A DNA stretch of 21,189 nt from Paraglomus occultum (GCA_910592205.1 CAJVPJ010000595.1:1-21189); one strand, 5' to 3'; numbered from the stretch's first letter, positions 9,736 through 21,118 are shown. Program-made: numbers and translations. The notes: generated by a model not told the origin, from the sequence alone.

Positions 9736-9923
9736 GCCCAAATAAGGTTTCTCCCGCTACACTATATATTTTTTTGGTTTCACTTCGTACTTTGAAAATT
9801 TCCCGATTGGATGATAGACCAAGTGCTTGGTGGTAAACAACGATTTTTGCAGAACCTTTTTTTTCCCTTTCGTTTTTTTAATTCCACCTGTTTGTAAATA
9901 GACAATAACTCGGACAACACCCC

Positions 9924-12900
9924 ATGTCTGGTCATATGCAGGAACCACGTTCGCTGGCTAGACCAAAAGCTAAAGAACTTTTTACGAAACAAGAACTTGT
10001 CGGTCGTGGTGCATATGGGGCTGTATATAAAGGGTATATTATACCGTTGAGAATAAAACATAAAAAATAGACGATCTTTCTTTTTTAAATCAGAACAGCA
10101 GAATGACTCGTAAACTTTTTCTTGCCTTGTAAACATTGCTATAGCATAAATAATGAGACGAAGCAAGTAGTGGCTATAAAAGTATTAGATCTTGACACGG
10201 AAGAGGACGATGTCGCAGATATTAGAAAAGAAATAAATTTATTATCTCAGTTGAAGCATAGCGAGTCGCAGAATATAACCAGATACTATGGTAGTTATCT
10301 TCATGGAACTAAGTTGTGGATTGTTATGGAGTATGCTGCGGGTGGGAGCATAAGGGCTTTGGTATGTGTTTGCGGCCAGTGAGTGAGATATATAAGAATA
10401 TATCCGAATTCAGATCTATACATGTATTATGAAGAGTCAAAGAGGGTGAAAAAAAAGAGAGAATTGCATGTGTTTCATTCCTGACCTTTTTGTTTCTGTT
10501 TCTATAGATGAAGGCTGGTAAAATAGAGGAGAAATATATCTGTATAATAACTAGGGAAGTATTGCTAGCATTAAGTTATCTACACAAGTGTAAAATAATT
10601 CATAGAGACATAAAAGGTAGGTATTATCAGACAACCTTTTCAGTTTGTGCACACCATTCAATCGTTTGGAAAGATGAATTCTTATATATCGCTATTCTTT
10701 TCAATAGCCGCAAACATTCTATTGACGGCCGAGGGAAAGGTACAGTTGTGTGATTTTGGAGTAGCGGGACAATTAACTGCTACATCATCCAAGCGAACCT
10801 CTTTTGTTGGTACCCCATATTGGATGGCACCCGAAGTCATTAAAGAAGGTGCCGCCTATGACACAAAGGTAAAAAAAAAAGAAAAAGGAATTGTGTAGTG
10901 AAACTCCCCTAGGACGTTCTTGCTTGGAAATTTTGCATTCCACATTCTGCATTATCTCTCAACCCTTTCTTTTTTTTCTTCTTGTTAGGCTGACATATGG
11001 TCATTGGGTATTACCGTATACGAAATAGCTACAGGAAATCCTCCGTTGGCCGATCTGAGCGCCATGAGAGCTATTCAACTAATTCCAAAGTCTCCTCCTC
11101 CACGGTTGGAAGGTGACTTTTCGAATCTTATGAAGGAATTTGTTACCGCATGTCTAAACGAAGTTCCCGACGAGGTACGAGAATGTGTTCGATTTAGATG
11201 ATTGGGAAAATTCTGCTCTGAGAGTTGGGCGACGCTAACTTGTCATTTGCGTTCGTAGCGCCTGACTGCAGATGATTTGATGAAGTTGAAGTTTATTCGG
11301 TCGATTTCAAAGCAACAAACTGGCATACTCCGTGAACTTATCACACGACATGAAAACTGGAGACAAGTTACTGGACACCGACATTCATTCTCTGATCCAT
11401 TCAATACGCCGTCAAGGTATTCTTTTGCGTAATGACTGATGATATGAGAATTGTTTTGCACGATAATTTATCAAGAGGAACGACGAATCATATATGTGTC
11501 GTATTCTTTTTCTTGTAGTAGTAGCAGTGACTCGTATGATCGTGACGAAGAGCATAAAGATGAGAATGACTGGATATTTGATGTAAGTTAATATTTAAAA
11601 GGTTCATATACTTTTATTACCGCCCATATCACATATTCACATATGGTATGTACGTTGTATCTCCCCCAATACCAGACCGTGCGCAGCAATCATCGTAGAT
11701 CTCAATCCGCAAGTGCGATTCAGAATTCGTCTTCCGATCCATTGTCGCCGGTAATAGAGATAGACGAACACACCAGTGTACAAGATGATAATTCGGATAT
11801 AGACCCGATGCTTACGGGTGGAAGTGATCCGGATAAAACCGTTCTAGCAAGAGAAGCAAATGCTCGCCACCAGAACATGCAACAAAAACCTTTTCTCACT
11901 CCCACTGCGCGACCGATACCGCTATTACAATTGTTTGATCGATCAGGAGAGAGTTCGCACACAGTCGAAACGTCTCCCTATTACAGCATGTCTACTTCGA
12001 TGCCATCAGTTAGCCTGATTAATTTATCACCGGACAATAACGTTCCATCTAAATCTCCAAAACCCAAGCCTTATTCGACATCAGACTCGATGCCCAGTAA
12101 TGATCAAGGAAGAGCAATGAGCATAACGACTACGAGCTCGCAATCCACATCTGAAGGTAAATATAGTAATAGGACGTCTGTAATAGAACTGGGCTCGCCG
12201 CTATCAGAGTCACCTCCCAAAATGAATAATGAGAATGGTGTGTCAAAGCCACCTCGTTTGATGATATCCGCAAATGAAGAAGAAAAGGAAGGAAATGTAA
12301 AGGCGAAGCAGAATGACAAGGTCGTTGCGGCATCTTCAGGAATGTTGTCTCCTACTTCGATTGGTGACGTGAAAAGCTCAAGAAGAGAGGGCGGATATTT
12401 TGCAATTAACGCTAATTTAAAACATGGAGATGATGGTAAATACAAATGTGCCTGCGTAGACAGTTGGCATTTTTTCTTACTTTTGTTACGTTTAACTGAC
12501 TTTTTTTTTTTCCACGTGCAAGATTCGTCCAACCCAGTGCCTATTCCATCATCGGTGTCGTCATCATCTACCCAAGTGGCAAATTCTATCCACGCAAACG
12601 CTCAATATTCGTCCTCGACACCCACGAAAACTAGGCCGCATATAGTCATGAGACACACATATGATACCCAGGAGACTACCACATCGCCAGTACTTCGACA
12701 CATCCCGCCTTCAAAGGCAGTTCTTATTCCTAAGCGAGCAAGATCAGTGACAAATATGATGAATAGGCCAAACGAAGATTTGTTGAATAGAAATGGCGAT
12801 GTTGATGGTATGCACAGGTACATACCACCACGACAGCGAAGCACGAGCGTGAGCAATGTATCGTTTAGAGATTCATCGCATACTGCGGTAAGCTAGCCGA

Positions 12901-13231
12901 AAACGTTTCGATTGTCAATTGGTAGTTTCAGGGAAAAATTCTTTGTTATACTGACCAAACATTTATGAAATAGTCGCATTCTGCAGATGACGAAAACTCG
13001 AATCGCCACCTTCTTCCATCACCAGTGTCAAAGTTCGTCCCAACGTCAACGCCTCCTTCGATCTCGCCAACTTCTATTTTAGATGCTGGTCCAGAAATTG
13101 ACGCCATCAGGATGGATAAGTATCGTGGGGTGAATGAAGTGCGCGAAGACTTGAAAAAGGCTACAGAAGATCTTTCACGATGGCTAGAGGTTTTGGAGAT
13201 TGGGATTTCAACAATTTTGACTAGATTTTGA
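9924..13231 (+). CDS. nak1: Ste20/GCK-type protein kinase, Nak1/Kic1 class
   Basis: Ten proposed exons (9924-10033, 10145-10361, 10508-10616, 10708-10868, 10989-11174, 11259-11416, 11519-11582, 11676-12435, 12523-12887, 12974-13231) give 795 residues in a continuous frame. The kinase domain is N-terminal, about residues 20-280: [28 protein letters not shown] at 141-148, DFG at 161-163 and the Ste20-type activation loop [13 protein letters not shown] at 176-188. Residues LNEVPDERLTADDL and the acidic linker ending DWIFD (to 335) resemble fungal Nak1/Kic1. In yeasts these kinases, held by an Mo25/Hym1 scaffold, activate the NDR kinase Orb6/Cbk1 to control cell polarity, wall remodelling and septation. 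The remaining 460 residues are Ser/Pro/Asn-rich and probably disordered, ending in a predicted helix ([20 protein letters not shown]). Exon 9 is preceded by an 87-nt intron that is open in frame. The start ATG gives a short leader before the kinase core, as in the family. The symbol is given by class resemblance, not by alignment. Confidence 0.88.
12436..12522 (+). other. Stop-free 87-nt intron of the Nak1-like gene
   Basis: The donor GTAAAT at 12436 and acceptor GCAAG ending at 12522 bracket a stretch with a CTGAC branch-like site and a long T run. Its length is a multiple of three and it has no in-frame stop, so the ORF reads through as a hydrophobic segment ([16 protein letters not shown]) that is out of character with the Ser/Pro-rich surroundings. 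Splicing gives HGDDDSSNPVP. The intron call is inferred from these features. Confidence 0.75.
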
Positions 13232-14940
13232 GAACGGGAAAGTGTAAGTTAAAGTTTTTTGGGAGAAAAAGCTTCAACTGGGAAAACGGGATACTGCCCT
13301 TTGTGTTGCTTTTTGTGCAAGATGGGGAAAAAAAAAAGACGCAAAAGCAACGATCATCTCATTAGGAATAAGGGCAGAACTGCGGTCGGCCAAGCATTAT
13401 TTTCATAATTATCCGAGAGTCGACTAAATAAGAAATTGCAAAGAGACTTGACGTTTGTGGAATCAATTTTGGATAATAGCAGACGGAACTTTTTAGTTAG
13501 TTTCTTTTTTTCTTCTAATTTCTAAATTTAAGTCTCGACTTTTGGTTCATGTATAATAAATATACAATGTAATAGAAATAATTGTTATAGTAGTTTTTGT
13601 AATATGGACAAAGGTGTTAAAACACAACGCATTTCAATATAAATACCATTAAACTTTAAATGCCACAATTATCTCATTAATAGTAAGAGTGGTGTAGTCT
13701 TTATTCAAAGTAGAAATTCTTTTGGGACCTTGTTCTCGCTACAAAGGCAGGTTAATGTACCCAGCATATTGTACGCGTTTCGCAACATGCTAAGCTCTGC
13801 CGTGTGTAGAAGAAATGGCTTAATGACACGGCAGTTGGATTTTGCGCGCGCGTAACGAGGGAATTCCGAAAAGAATGAAATTCGCAATTCACATTCCGTC
13901 GACATAATTGTATTATAATGCGCGTATAGAATGTATTATGGATAAAATCAGTTATGGGATACTGTCATCGAATTACTTGCCGGTCAGTAAATATCACATG
14001 AACGAATCTTTCCATACAAAGTAAGCATCGGAACCGCGTAATATGATTCTCTCTTTGATACCGGAACGAAATAAACGATTTCATTTAGCAATAGAATTTC
14101 TATCAACCAAAGAGGCCAAACAATGACTTTATTTACCTTATCTTGTATGCGCTAAACCTTGTTTAAAACGACGACTTATTAGGTACGTCAACAATGTATT
14201 ACACGTATACAAGTTGTTTAATCAGTGTTGCACAGATTTTGATAGGCGGGCAAATGACATTTGATTATGGTCCGAACATGTCCAACAAAATGCAAAAGAA
14301 ACCCTTTTTTTTTTCTTTTAAACAATGAAAAAATTGTTTCTCAATTTCAATCCAATTGCAACTACAATTTACAGTGTCAGTTTCGCTACCCATTTACAAT
14401 ATTACTATACGCAAGTGTTTCACTTTTTGATAAATTAAGAGTCTATTTTTTATTTGATATTATAACTTCCCCACATGGTCGAGAATTAAATGTGGACGCG
14501 CCCTCGTTTAATTTATTTAACGTTTGAATTTGTAAATGATTATTGTGATTGATGATTCGCTGCATGCCGTGGTGACACAGTTCGTATAATGACATGCATG
14601 CCCATAAACGGTAAATCACAAATAAGATGTAAATGAAATCCCACATCATATTGCAATGTGGCAACAATGAAGTACAATTTGGCAAGAACAAGAAATCACG
14701 AATAACAAGCAAAATATGAAATGACAAGAAGAATGAAAAAAAAAAAAAAGAAATTAAAACAGATATACTATTACAAAATACTGTTCTATACACGCACTCG
14801 CTAATATTTCTTTAAAATCGTACACATCTACGGCCCCCCATGGGAAATGAGAGAATAAATCTAAACTCAATTGAACAATAAAAAAAGAAAAAAAGAAAAA
14901 GCGAATAATAACCGTGCATCTTCCTCCCTCTTTATTGTTC
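13232..14940. other. Intergenic region between convergent genes
   Basis: This holds the 3' flanks of the Nak1-like kinase (from the left) and the Ral gene (from the right). Reading frames of 66-116 codons exist but are T- or A-tract driven and show no domain. Several poly(A)/poly(T) runs of 8-13 bases occur. No RNA gene was recognised. Confidence 0.5.
13555..13560 (+). terminator. Candidate poly(A) signal of the Nak1-like gene
   Basis: An AATAAA hexamer lies 324 nt past the stop codon, in AT-rich sequence. It is the first good AATAAA on this strand after the stop. Its use is inferred. Confidence 0.4.
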
Positions 14941-15856
14941 TCACAAGCACACGCATCTATTCCTTACTGGTCTTGGATTCTCTTGACTTTCTTTGCGTGC
15001 TCGAATCTTTCTCATTAACTCGGTGTAAACCTCATCTACGTTCAGTCGCGTTTTTGCCGACGTCTCGATGTACGGACATCCCCATTCGGCTGCCTTGGCT
15101 GTTGCTTCTTCTTTTGTTACTTTTCGATGACTATTAGCCAGATCGGCTTTATTACCAACGAGGATAAATGGCACCTATGGAGAAACGAGTATGAGAATGT
15201 TGAACGGGAAACAAGAAAGAAAAAAAAATGGGCAAAAGAGATAAAAAATTGGGAACGCTTGTAATTACATTGTTTTTACTCACGCTATCGTCGTCTAAAA
15301 CTCGTGAAATCTGTTCCCTAAAATCCTGTGTATTTAAAAAAGATTCGTGTTCGCAAATAGAGAAGACACAGAGAAAGCCTTCACCTGAACGATAATAATT
15401 ATCTCGAATCTACAATAAGACATGCATCGAGTCAAGGACAAGAGATGATATTTACGTCGTGTCCGATCAATTAAAGAGAATGTCTTTAGAGTCTTTTTGT
15501 ATCTTAATTCGATTCATTTGCTCATCCACTGATAGCCTGCTCAACCTAATTTGAACTAATGACTACGATTTATCACCACCTACTCCTCTACGTAAATATC
15601 GCCCAACATGTTCTCTCATAATAAAAAAGGATACGGCAGCGTATTCTTCTTGCCCGGCAGTGTCCAGGATGTCAATCTGACAATCTTGTCCATCCAGCGT
15701 GACCTTCTTTCTATACGAGTCGGCCTTTGTAGGGTCATACTCTTCGACAAAGTCACCGTACATGTATTGCAAAGTAAGCGCCGACTTGCCAACGCCACCC
15801 GAGCCGACCATGATGACTTTGTGTAGGGGAAGATCTTGCTTTACTTTCTTCGGCAT
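14941..15856 (-). CDS. ral: Ral-type Ras-family small GTPase
   Basis: Exons 15856-15635, 15409-15284 and 15174-14941 join in frame to 193 residues, the expected size for a Ras-family GTPase. All G boxes are present: GSGGVGKS (18-25), effector-loop Thr43 in [17 protein letters not shown] (65-69), NKAD (124-127) and ETSAK (153-157). Several runs match animal Ral rather than Ras or Rap: [51 protein letters not shown], and the tail MRKIRARK. The C-terminus CVCL is a CaaX box whose final Leu favours geranylgeranylation, giving membrane anchoring; animal Ral proteins end similarly. Ral-GTP in animals recruits the exocyst subunits Sec5 and Exo84 for tethering of secretory vesicles. A role in hyphal secretion here is inference. 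Intron 1 is 225 nt, longer than others in the window. The polybasic stretch before the CaaX box is shorter than in animal RalA. Confidence 0.93.
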
Positions 15857-16391
15857 TATTGTTTGTGTGCGAGTTGGGATAGATGAGGAGCGATGGAGGG
15901 GGTTGGTAGTGGTGAGAAGGATAAAAAGTGTAGATTACAAGTATAAAACTAATAGAGTATGTAATAGAATACAGAAGGAAAGATGGGCAGCGGTTGGAAG
16001 TAAGACAAGGGAGGCGAGTAAAGTAGAGAGATGCGTGCGTGCTAAGTATGGAATTACAAAGAGAAAGAAAGGGTATTATCCAATCTTGCTGCAGCCAGGT
16101 TCCCAAGAATGAATTCGAAAAAACTCGCTTTGTGAGCAATTGAATGATGTCATGCGTTGTGTAACGCCTTGTAAAAAATCAAAGTCGACAATTTCCCGCG
16201 AATGTAGGAAAAATAGTTGATACTGCACACGTACATGTGTTTTATACTAATACACACACGCCCACAACAGTTTTTGATGGTGGGAGCGTCGAGAATTTAG
16301 AAGACGATGTTTAAACAAGAAGCCAGTAATTCGAATGCCAATACTCTCAAGTGTATGTTTGTCGGTTATTTGGGAGAGGCGTCAAATTGGG

Positions 16392-16435
16392 AACCATATT
16401 CTAAATATAAATATATACTTTAAAGGAATATGGTT
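16392..16435. repeat. 10-bp inverted repeat, 24-nt loop
   Basis: AACCATATTC (16392-16401) and GAATATGGTT (16426-16435) are exact reverse complements around an A/T-only-like loop. The length is modest and the region AT-rich, so this could be chance or a decayed miniature element. Confidence 0.35.
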
Positions 16436-16647
16436 ACACAACGTATTTATAGAAATATTAAAAGAAACATGCCGTGGATTTTTTTCTTAACCCATACGAG
16501 TTTAGTAGGATATATATGCCTGATAATCTTGGAGATATCCGAATTAGAATGTTCTGAAGGGTTACATTACTATTAATACGTTTATAGTTGCGAGTCACTA
16601 TTATGATTCCTGATGCTTGCTTGTTACAAGAAACAGTCCTTTTTCGT

Positions 16648-16671
16648 CCTCTCTCTCTGCCTCTCTCTCTT
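16648..16671. repeat. (TC)n microsatellite
   Basis: Two runs of CT dinucleotides are separated by a GC interruption. It lies in the upstream flank of the Ral gene, roughly 800 nt from its start codon; no function is evident. Confidence 0.7.
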
Positions 16672-17944
16672 CATACGTACTATGCGTGAATTGATCACTT
16701 TCCTCATGTGATATAACCCTGTATGGAATAATCGGCTTGCGGGATGTTCTGTTCCGCATTAATTTGCACACAGACATTGCGATCATCTTGGCACCACCAT
16801 CACAGATCACCGATTGTATGGTTGTTTTTGGACAAGAAAAAAGAATGCTTGTACTGTACAACCTCACGGAAAAGTTTCATGGATATTTTGAGTTGATGCC
16901 CCTCACCCCCCGTTAAAAGTTAATGTCACACGGTCAAATGTTAGGTTAAGTTACTGTCTACCCGATTGCCTTTTTCATTTCCTACCATTCTTTATATGTA
17001 TTAATCAATCAAATAACATCTATTATGTAAGGCTTAACATTAATTGTTTCTATTTTAAGTGATTGTTTGGTTTACTTATCTGATTTGGCTGACGATACTT
17101 GACTTTTGAATTGACAATCATGAAAGTCCAATCGATTATAATAAAAATTACATGGCAAGAATACCAACTATATTATTGGACTAGGTAGTCGATCAGATTT
17201 GTTATGCCCGCACGGCAAAAGATGCAAGAAAGCAAGAAGGGGCAAAAACCAAGAAACCGAACCAAGGACAACCCGCAATTTCGGAACCAACCATACATTT
17301 TGTAGATAAGAATTTTTCTAAATAAAAGACGAATAGGCGATGGTTTATGAAATGAAGAAAGCGTCGTGTTGTATTGAAATTTTCAATAAAAATTGTGCGG
17401 GGCACCTCAAGCTTTCCCGGTTATACATTACCTCAGTGCAATGTTTTGTTCTCAGCCAATTGTGATTGGCAGAAAAGTATTGGCAACCTGTAACATTTAC
17501 AAAGAAATTTTCTTTATACTAACATTATCACGTGATAATGAAGCGGCAATCGACATACTAATACGGCATACATTTTTAATATGTATCTACTCACTACGGA
17601 CTCTTCAAGACGTTATCCAAGTTTTTACGGCGCTGAAAGAAAATTGGGAGGCAGAAGCAAAAGGCGATGCGAGTCACTGAATATACCTCCCACTTAGTAA
17701 GCCGGCTTGTTTGTTTCATCTCACTCTAATTAATGACAAAGTCATCTAATAATCCTTAGCGTAAGCTGTAGTATGATAAACATTTGCGTTATTGTATACT
17801 TTGATAATCATCCGTGCTGATTGGTCCGATTGACGGTCGTATTACATTTATACCATTACAAGCACAACAAACGCTGGCAAAGGTTCTATTCACAGCAATT
17901 ACATCATTAACGCTAGTTAGACACCTTATATCGACTTTTTAGAG

Positions 17945-20900
17945 ATGGCAGATGCTATTGTGAGTTTATTTTACGCTTTATGAAAACGTCACAGCTTTTA
18001 ATAAACTATATGTCTATATAAACGAAAATTGCAGTCTTTCGTTTGTTTAGATAACCATCGTCTTCACAGTCAAACTTTGCAAAAGTCCGTTGTAACTAAT
18101 ACGCTATTTCATACTTTTGCTATGTAAGGACAACGGGAAATCGTCCTCTTCAAAGACGAAAAACAAGGGTAAAGGCAAACAAACTGAAGACGTTGAGATT
18201 GATGATACAATCCAATCGTCTGAAAACTTGGGCGCAAACCAATTGAGGGAACAGGTCATCGAGTGCTTAGGAGCAATTACCAACAACAATGACAGAAGGC
18301 ACCACTTTATCAGATTGCATACCTTGTTATTGACAACTGAGGACGGTTTGGACGATGATTTATTGGAAAATGTATTGACGGTAATAGGAACAGCAGACAT
18401 CTCATACAAGGCACATAAGGCGACAACCGGTATGGAATTGGAGCTACATCTCAGGACATATGTATTGGCATTGGAAGCATGGAGCAAGAGACCGCTTATA
18501 ATGACAAGGGAATTTCGTGAGTCTTTGTATGGACACCTTGCCGTTTTGAATGATTTCCATCAACGGCATACTGAAGCACTAAAGAATGGACTGGACAAGA
18601 ACTTCAAATCCGAGTATAACCCATACAACCAACAAAGAGGTGCATATGGGTTATATTCTAATTTAGAAAAAGGCATCGATTGCCAAAACTACAATAATGA
18701 TTTCTTATTGATACATCTGCGGGACACTCTTCATGCAATGAATGATGATGAAACGGTCTTTTTTGAGACTATAAGATACTTAAAGACAGCGTTTGCTGGA
18801 TTAGTTAGAGTTTTACCTGGTCTGGCCAATATTATGCCAAATATCCAAACTCCACTTGACAATCAAACGTCTCTTGAAACTTACAATAAAATTCAGCAGG
18901 GTTTAGGTCCCAAGTTTCCTGTCAGTTATTGGTACAAGGATTGGAGATACTTATACTGCACATATCAAGCATTTGTTGAATGGTCAGCTATTCCAATTAA
19001 TAAAGATTTGATTGACAAAGGAGAACTGATGATTATTAAAGATTTGTGGAGATTTGGAGATCAAGAATGGACCAAAACGGCAGCAACACCAGAGACTGAG
19101 ATAGATGCCTTCAAGTCCAACTTGAAACACACCCTGGTCCATATTGGAGGCTATGCTCCTGTATCATACCCACACTCATTATTGTATGGTATACTGGAAA
19201 TAGTTCAAAAGCTTATATTATCTACAAAGAATATGAGTACTTTGGCTCACTGCTATTATCTTGCAAAATTGACACTTGACATTGTGTCAACAGAAAACAT
19301 TCAGTTTAAAGCAATGGAAGTCCTAATGACACTTTATAATCATGAGCCAGACACTATTAATAATACTTTTTCAGTTGTCAAAGTGGATCTATCCCAACAT
19401 ATTGAACATTTTGCAAAATTAGATGGAACTAACACTAAAAAGAAAAGGCTCCAGGATGTAATAGAATACATCAACATTAAATATAAATTTACTAGGTCCA
19501 CATTAGTGTCAGAACCATCAATGTCAAAGCAAAGGACAGTGCTAGAACATAAACAGGACCCTGTGGGGTTGATTGATTCAAATCCAAATGATTTGCTAAT
19601 TTTGGATATGGTGGCAGATCATCTCACATGTCCCTTTACACAGAAGGTTAAAGATGATTTTAGAATATTGCCATGTGAACACAAAATCAGTTATTCAGCA
19701 TTAGAGACATTTATGAAATTGAATTATCGTTCATTGAAATGCTTCTATTGTAACAAGGGAATCAAAATGCAAGACACCATATTACTAGAAAGTTCACCCA
19801 TTTATAAAGCATTATATGAAAAATTTGTTGAAACTGGACATATTACACCAAAGGATGGCACATCAGACTTTGCAGCAGTTGTAGAAAACCAGAATGATGT
19901 AGATAGTGATTCTGAAGAATATTCTATAATGAAAACAAAGTTTTTATATTTGCTAAAAATGAAGCCTAAGAAAACTTTAATGCAAAGAATTAGAAGACCA
20001 AAAGGACAACATCCTGCCTACAGACAAGGCATAAAAGCTTTCAATAGTAGAAAGTACAAAGATGCAATTATATGGTTGGAAAGAGCACTTGAACATTACC
20101 CTAATAGTTCCACCATTCAATGTGATCTTGCTTTTGCATATATTCAAAGATCAGATTACCAAAAGTGTCATGAATACATAAATAAGACAATCAAGAATAA
20201 TCCTAAAAACGCCAGAGCTTGGGCAATACTTGGAAATAACTATCTGATGCAATCTGAATTTAAACAAGCTCTTAAAAATCTTAAACAGTCCTTGGAGATT
20301 GAACCAAATAATGCATATGCATTGCGGGTAAGGGGAAATGTTTACCTCAAGCTTAAACAACACGACAATGCATTGGTTGATCTCAATAAGTCATTGGAGA
20401 TCAAACCAAATAGTGCTGATGCATTGAGTATAAGGGGAAATATTTACCTCATGCTTAAACAATATGACAATGCATTGATTGATCTTGATAAAGCATTGGA
20501 GATTGAACCAAATGATGCATTTGCATTGTGTGTAAGGGGAAATGTTTACCTCAACCTTAAACAAGATGACAATGCATTGGTTGATCTTGATAAAGCATTG
20601 GAGATTAAACCAAATTATGCATATGCATTGAGAGTAAGGGGAAATGTTTACCTCATGCTTGAACAATATGACAATGCATTGACTGATCTTGATAAAGCAC
20701 TGGAGATTGAACCAAATTATGCATATGCATTGAGAGTAAGGGGAAATGTTTACCTCATGCTTAAACAACATGACAATGCATTGGTTGATCTCAATAAGTC
20801 ATTGGAGATTGAACCAAATAATGCATATGCATTGGGTGTAAGGGGAAATGTTTACTTCATGCTTGAACAATATGACAATGCATTGACTGATGTCAATAAA

Positions 20901-20999
20901 TCATTGGAGATTGAACCAAAGAATGCATTTGCACTAGAAATAAGGGAAATGATTTACAATACAAACAGAACTAAGAACTTGAGTACAGTAATGGTGTAA
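17945..20999 (+). CDS. Large protein with RING/U-box-like cluster and tandem TPRs
   Basis: The main frame has no ATG near its open 5' end, so a first coding exon of five codons (17945-17959, MADAI) before GTGAGT is proposed, joined after a 169-nt intron to 18129-20999, for 961 residues. Residues 9-25 are Lys/Ser-rich and could act as a nuclear signal. About residues 30-490 form a helix-rich region I do not recognise. At 504-550 lies a Cys/His cluster: C506 in LTCPFTQ, C521 and H523 in LPCEHKIS, C543 and C546 in CFYC. The spacing recalls a U-box or SP-RING, E3-ligase folds for ubiquitin or SUMO, but a full zinc ligand set is missing, so activity is uncertain. From 634 nine TPR motifs of 34 residues follow, then a partial tenth. 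TPRs bind peptide tails such as chaperone or client segments. A ligase or adaptor role is inference. No membrane segment or signal peptide is seen. Confidence 0.82.
20013..20979 (+). repeat. Tandem 102-bp TPR array
   Basis: Nine 34-residue TPRs plus a partial unit. Units 1-3 are diverged; units 4-9 (from about 20320) share a consensus beginning ALRVRGNVYLMLKQYDNAL and are close to identical in DNA, with blocks such as GTAAGGGGAAATGTTTACCT and GATCTTGATAAAGCA repeated. The gradient from diverged to near-identical units suggests recent tandem growth at the 3' end. The last unit breaks down after YNTNRTKN. Confidence 0.9.
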
Positions 21000-21118
21000 T
21001 AGTAAATTAAGTTTAACTGAACAAAGAAATATAGTTGATAACTTTTTGTGCTATAGTTATCTCCAAATCCTCAGACAGGTAATGAGCATTAATGCCCACA
21101 AATTAACCAGGAGTTCTA

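Larger units (their letters stand above)
6937..9923. other. 3-kb intergenic region between divergent genes
   Basis: No gene, RNA or transposon is recognised. Open frames are short (up to 84 codons) and lack family motifs. The region is the shared upstream sequence of the CoA-ligase gene (leftward) and the Nak1-like kinase gene (rightward). It contains a small hairpin, a (TAA)n run and a pyrimidine-rich block near the kinase start, listed separately. Undetected introns-with-small-exons genes or non-coding RNAs cannot be excluded. Confidence 0.5.
15857..17944. other. 2.1-kb intergenic region between divergent genes
   Basis: No confident gene is seen. It contains the upstream regions of the Ral gene (leftward) and the TPR gene (rightward). 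An ATG-initiated frame at 17441-17680 encodes 79 residues ending ALKENWEAEAKGDASH; it is unlike any family I recognise and is not called as a gene. Small repeats within the region are listed separately. Confidence 0.5.

Noticed and set aside
9780-10166. Minus-strand ORF of 128 codons
   Set aside because: It lies opposite the first exon and first intron of the Nak1-like kinase, whose glycine loop is clear on the plus strand.
12104-12532. Minus-strand ORF of 142 codons
   Set aside because: Antisense of the Ser/Pro-rich tail and intron of the Nak1-like gene; Lys/Phe-rich ends come from poly-T tracts.
14443-14793. Minus-strand ORF of 116 codons with hydrophobic segments that could look like a membrane protein
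   Set aside because: The hydrophobic runs come from poly-A/T tracts; no family signature and it lies in a 3' flank.
16601-16867. Minus-strand ORF of 88 codons with a Glu/Arg-rich end
   Set aside because: The charged run is a translation of the (TC)n microsatellite.
17441-17680. ATG-initiated plus-strand frame of 79 codons ending ALKENWEAEAKGDASH
   Set aside because: Its tail looks somewhat protein-like, but there is no recognised domain and no supporting exon; it is left as possible only.
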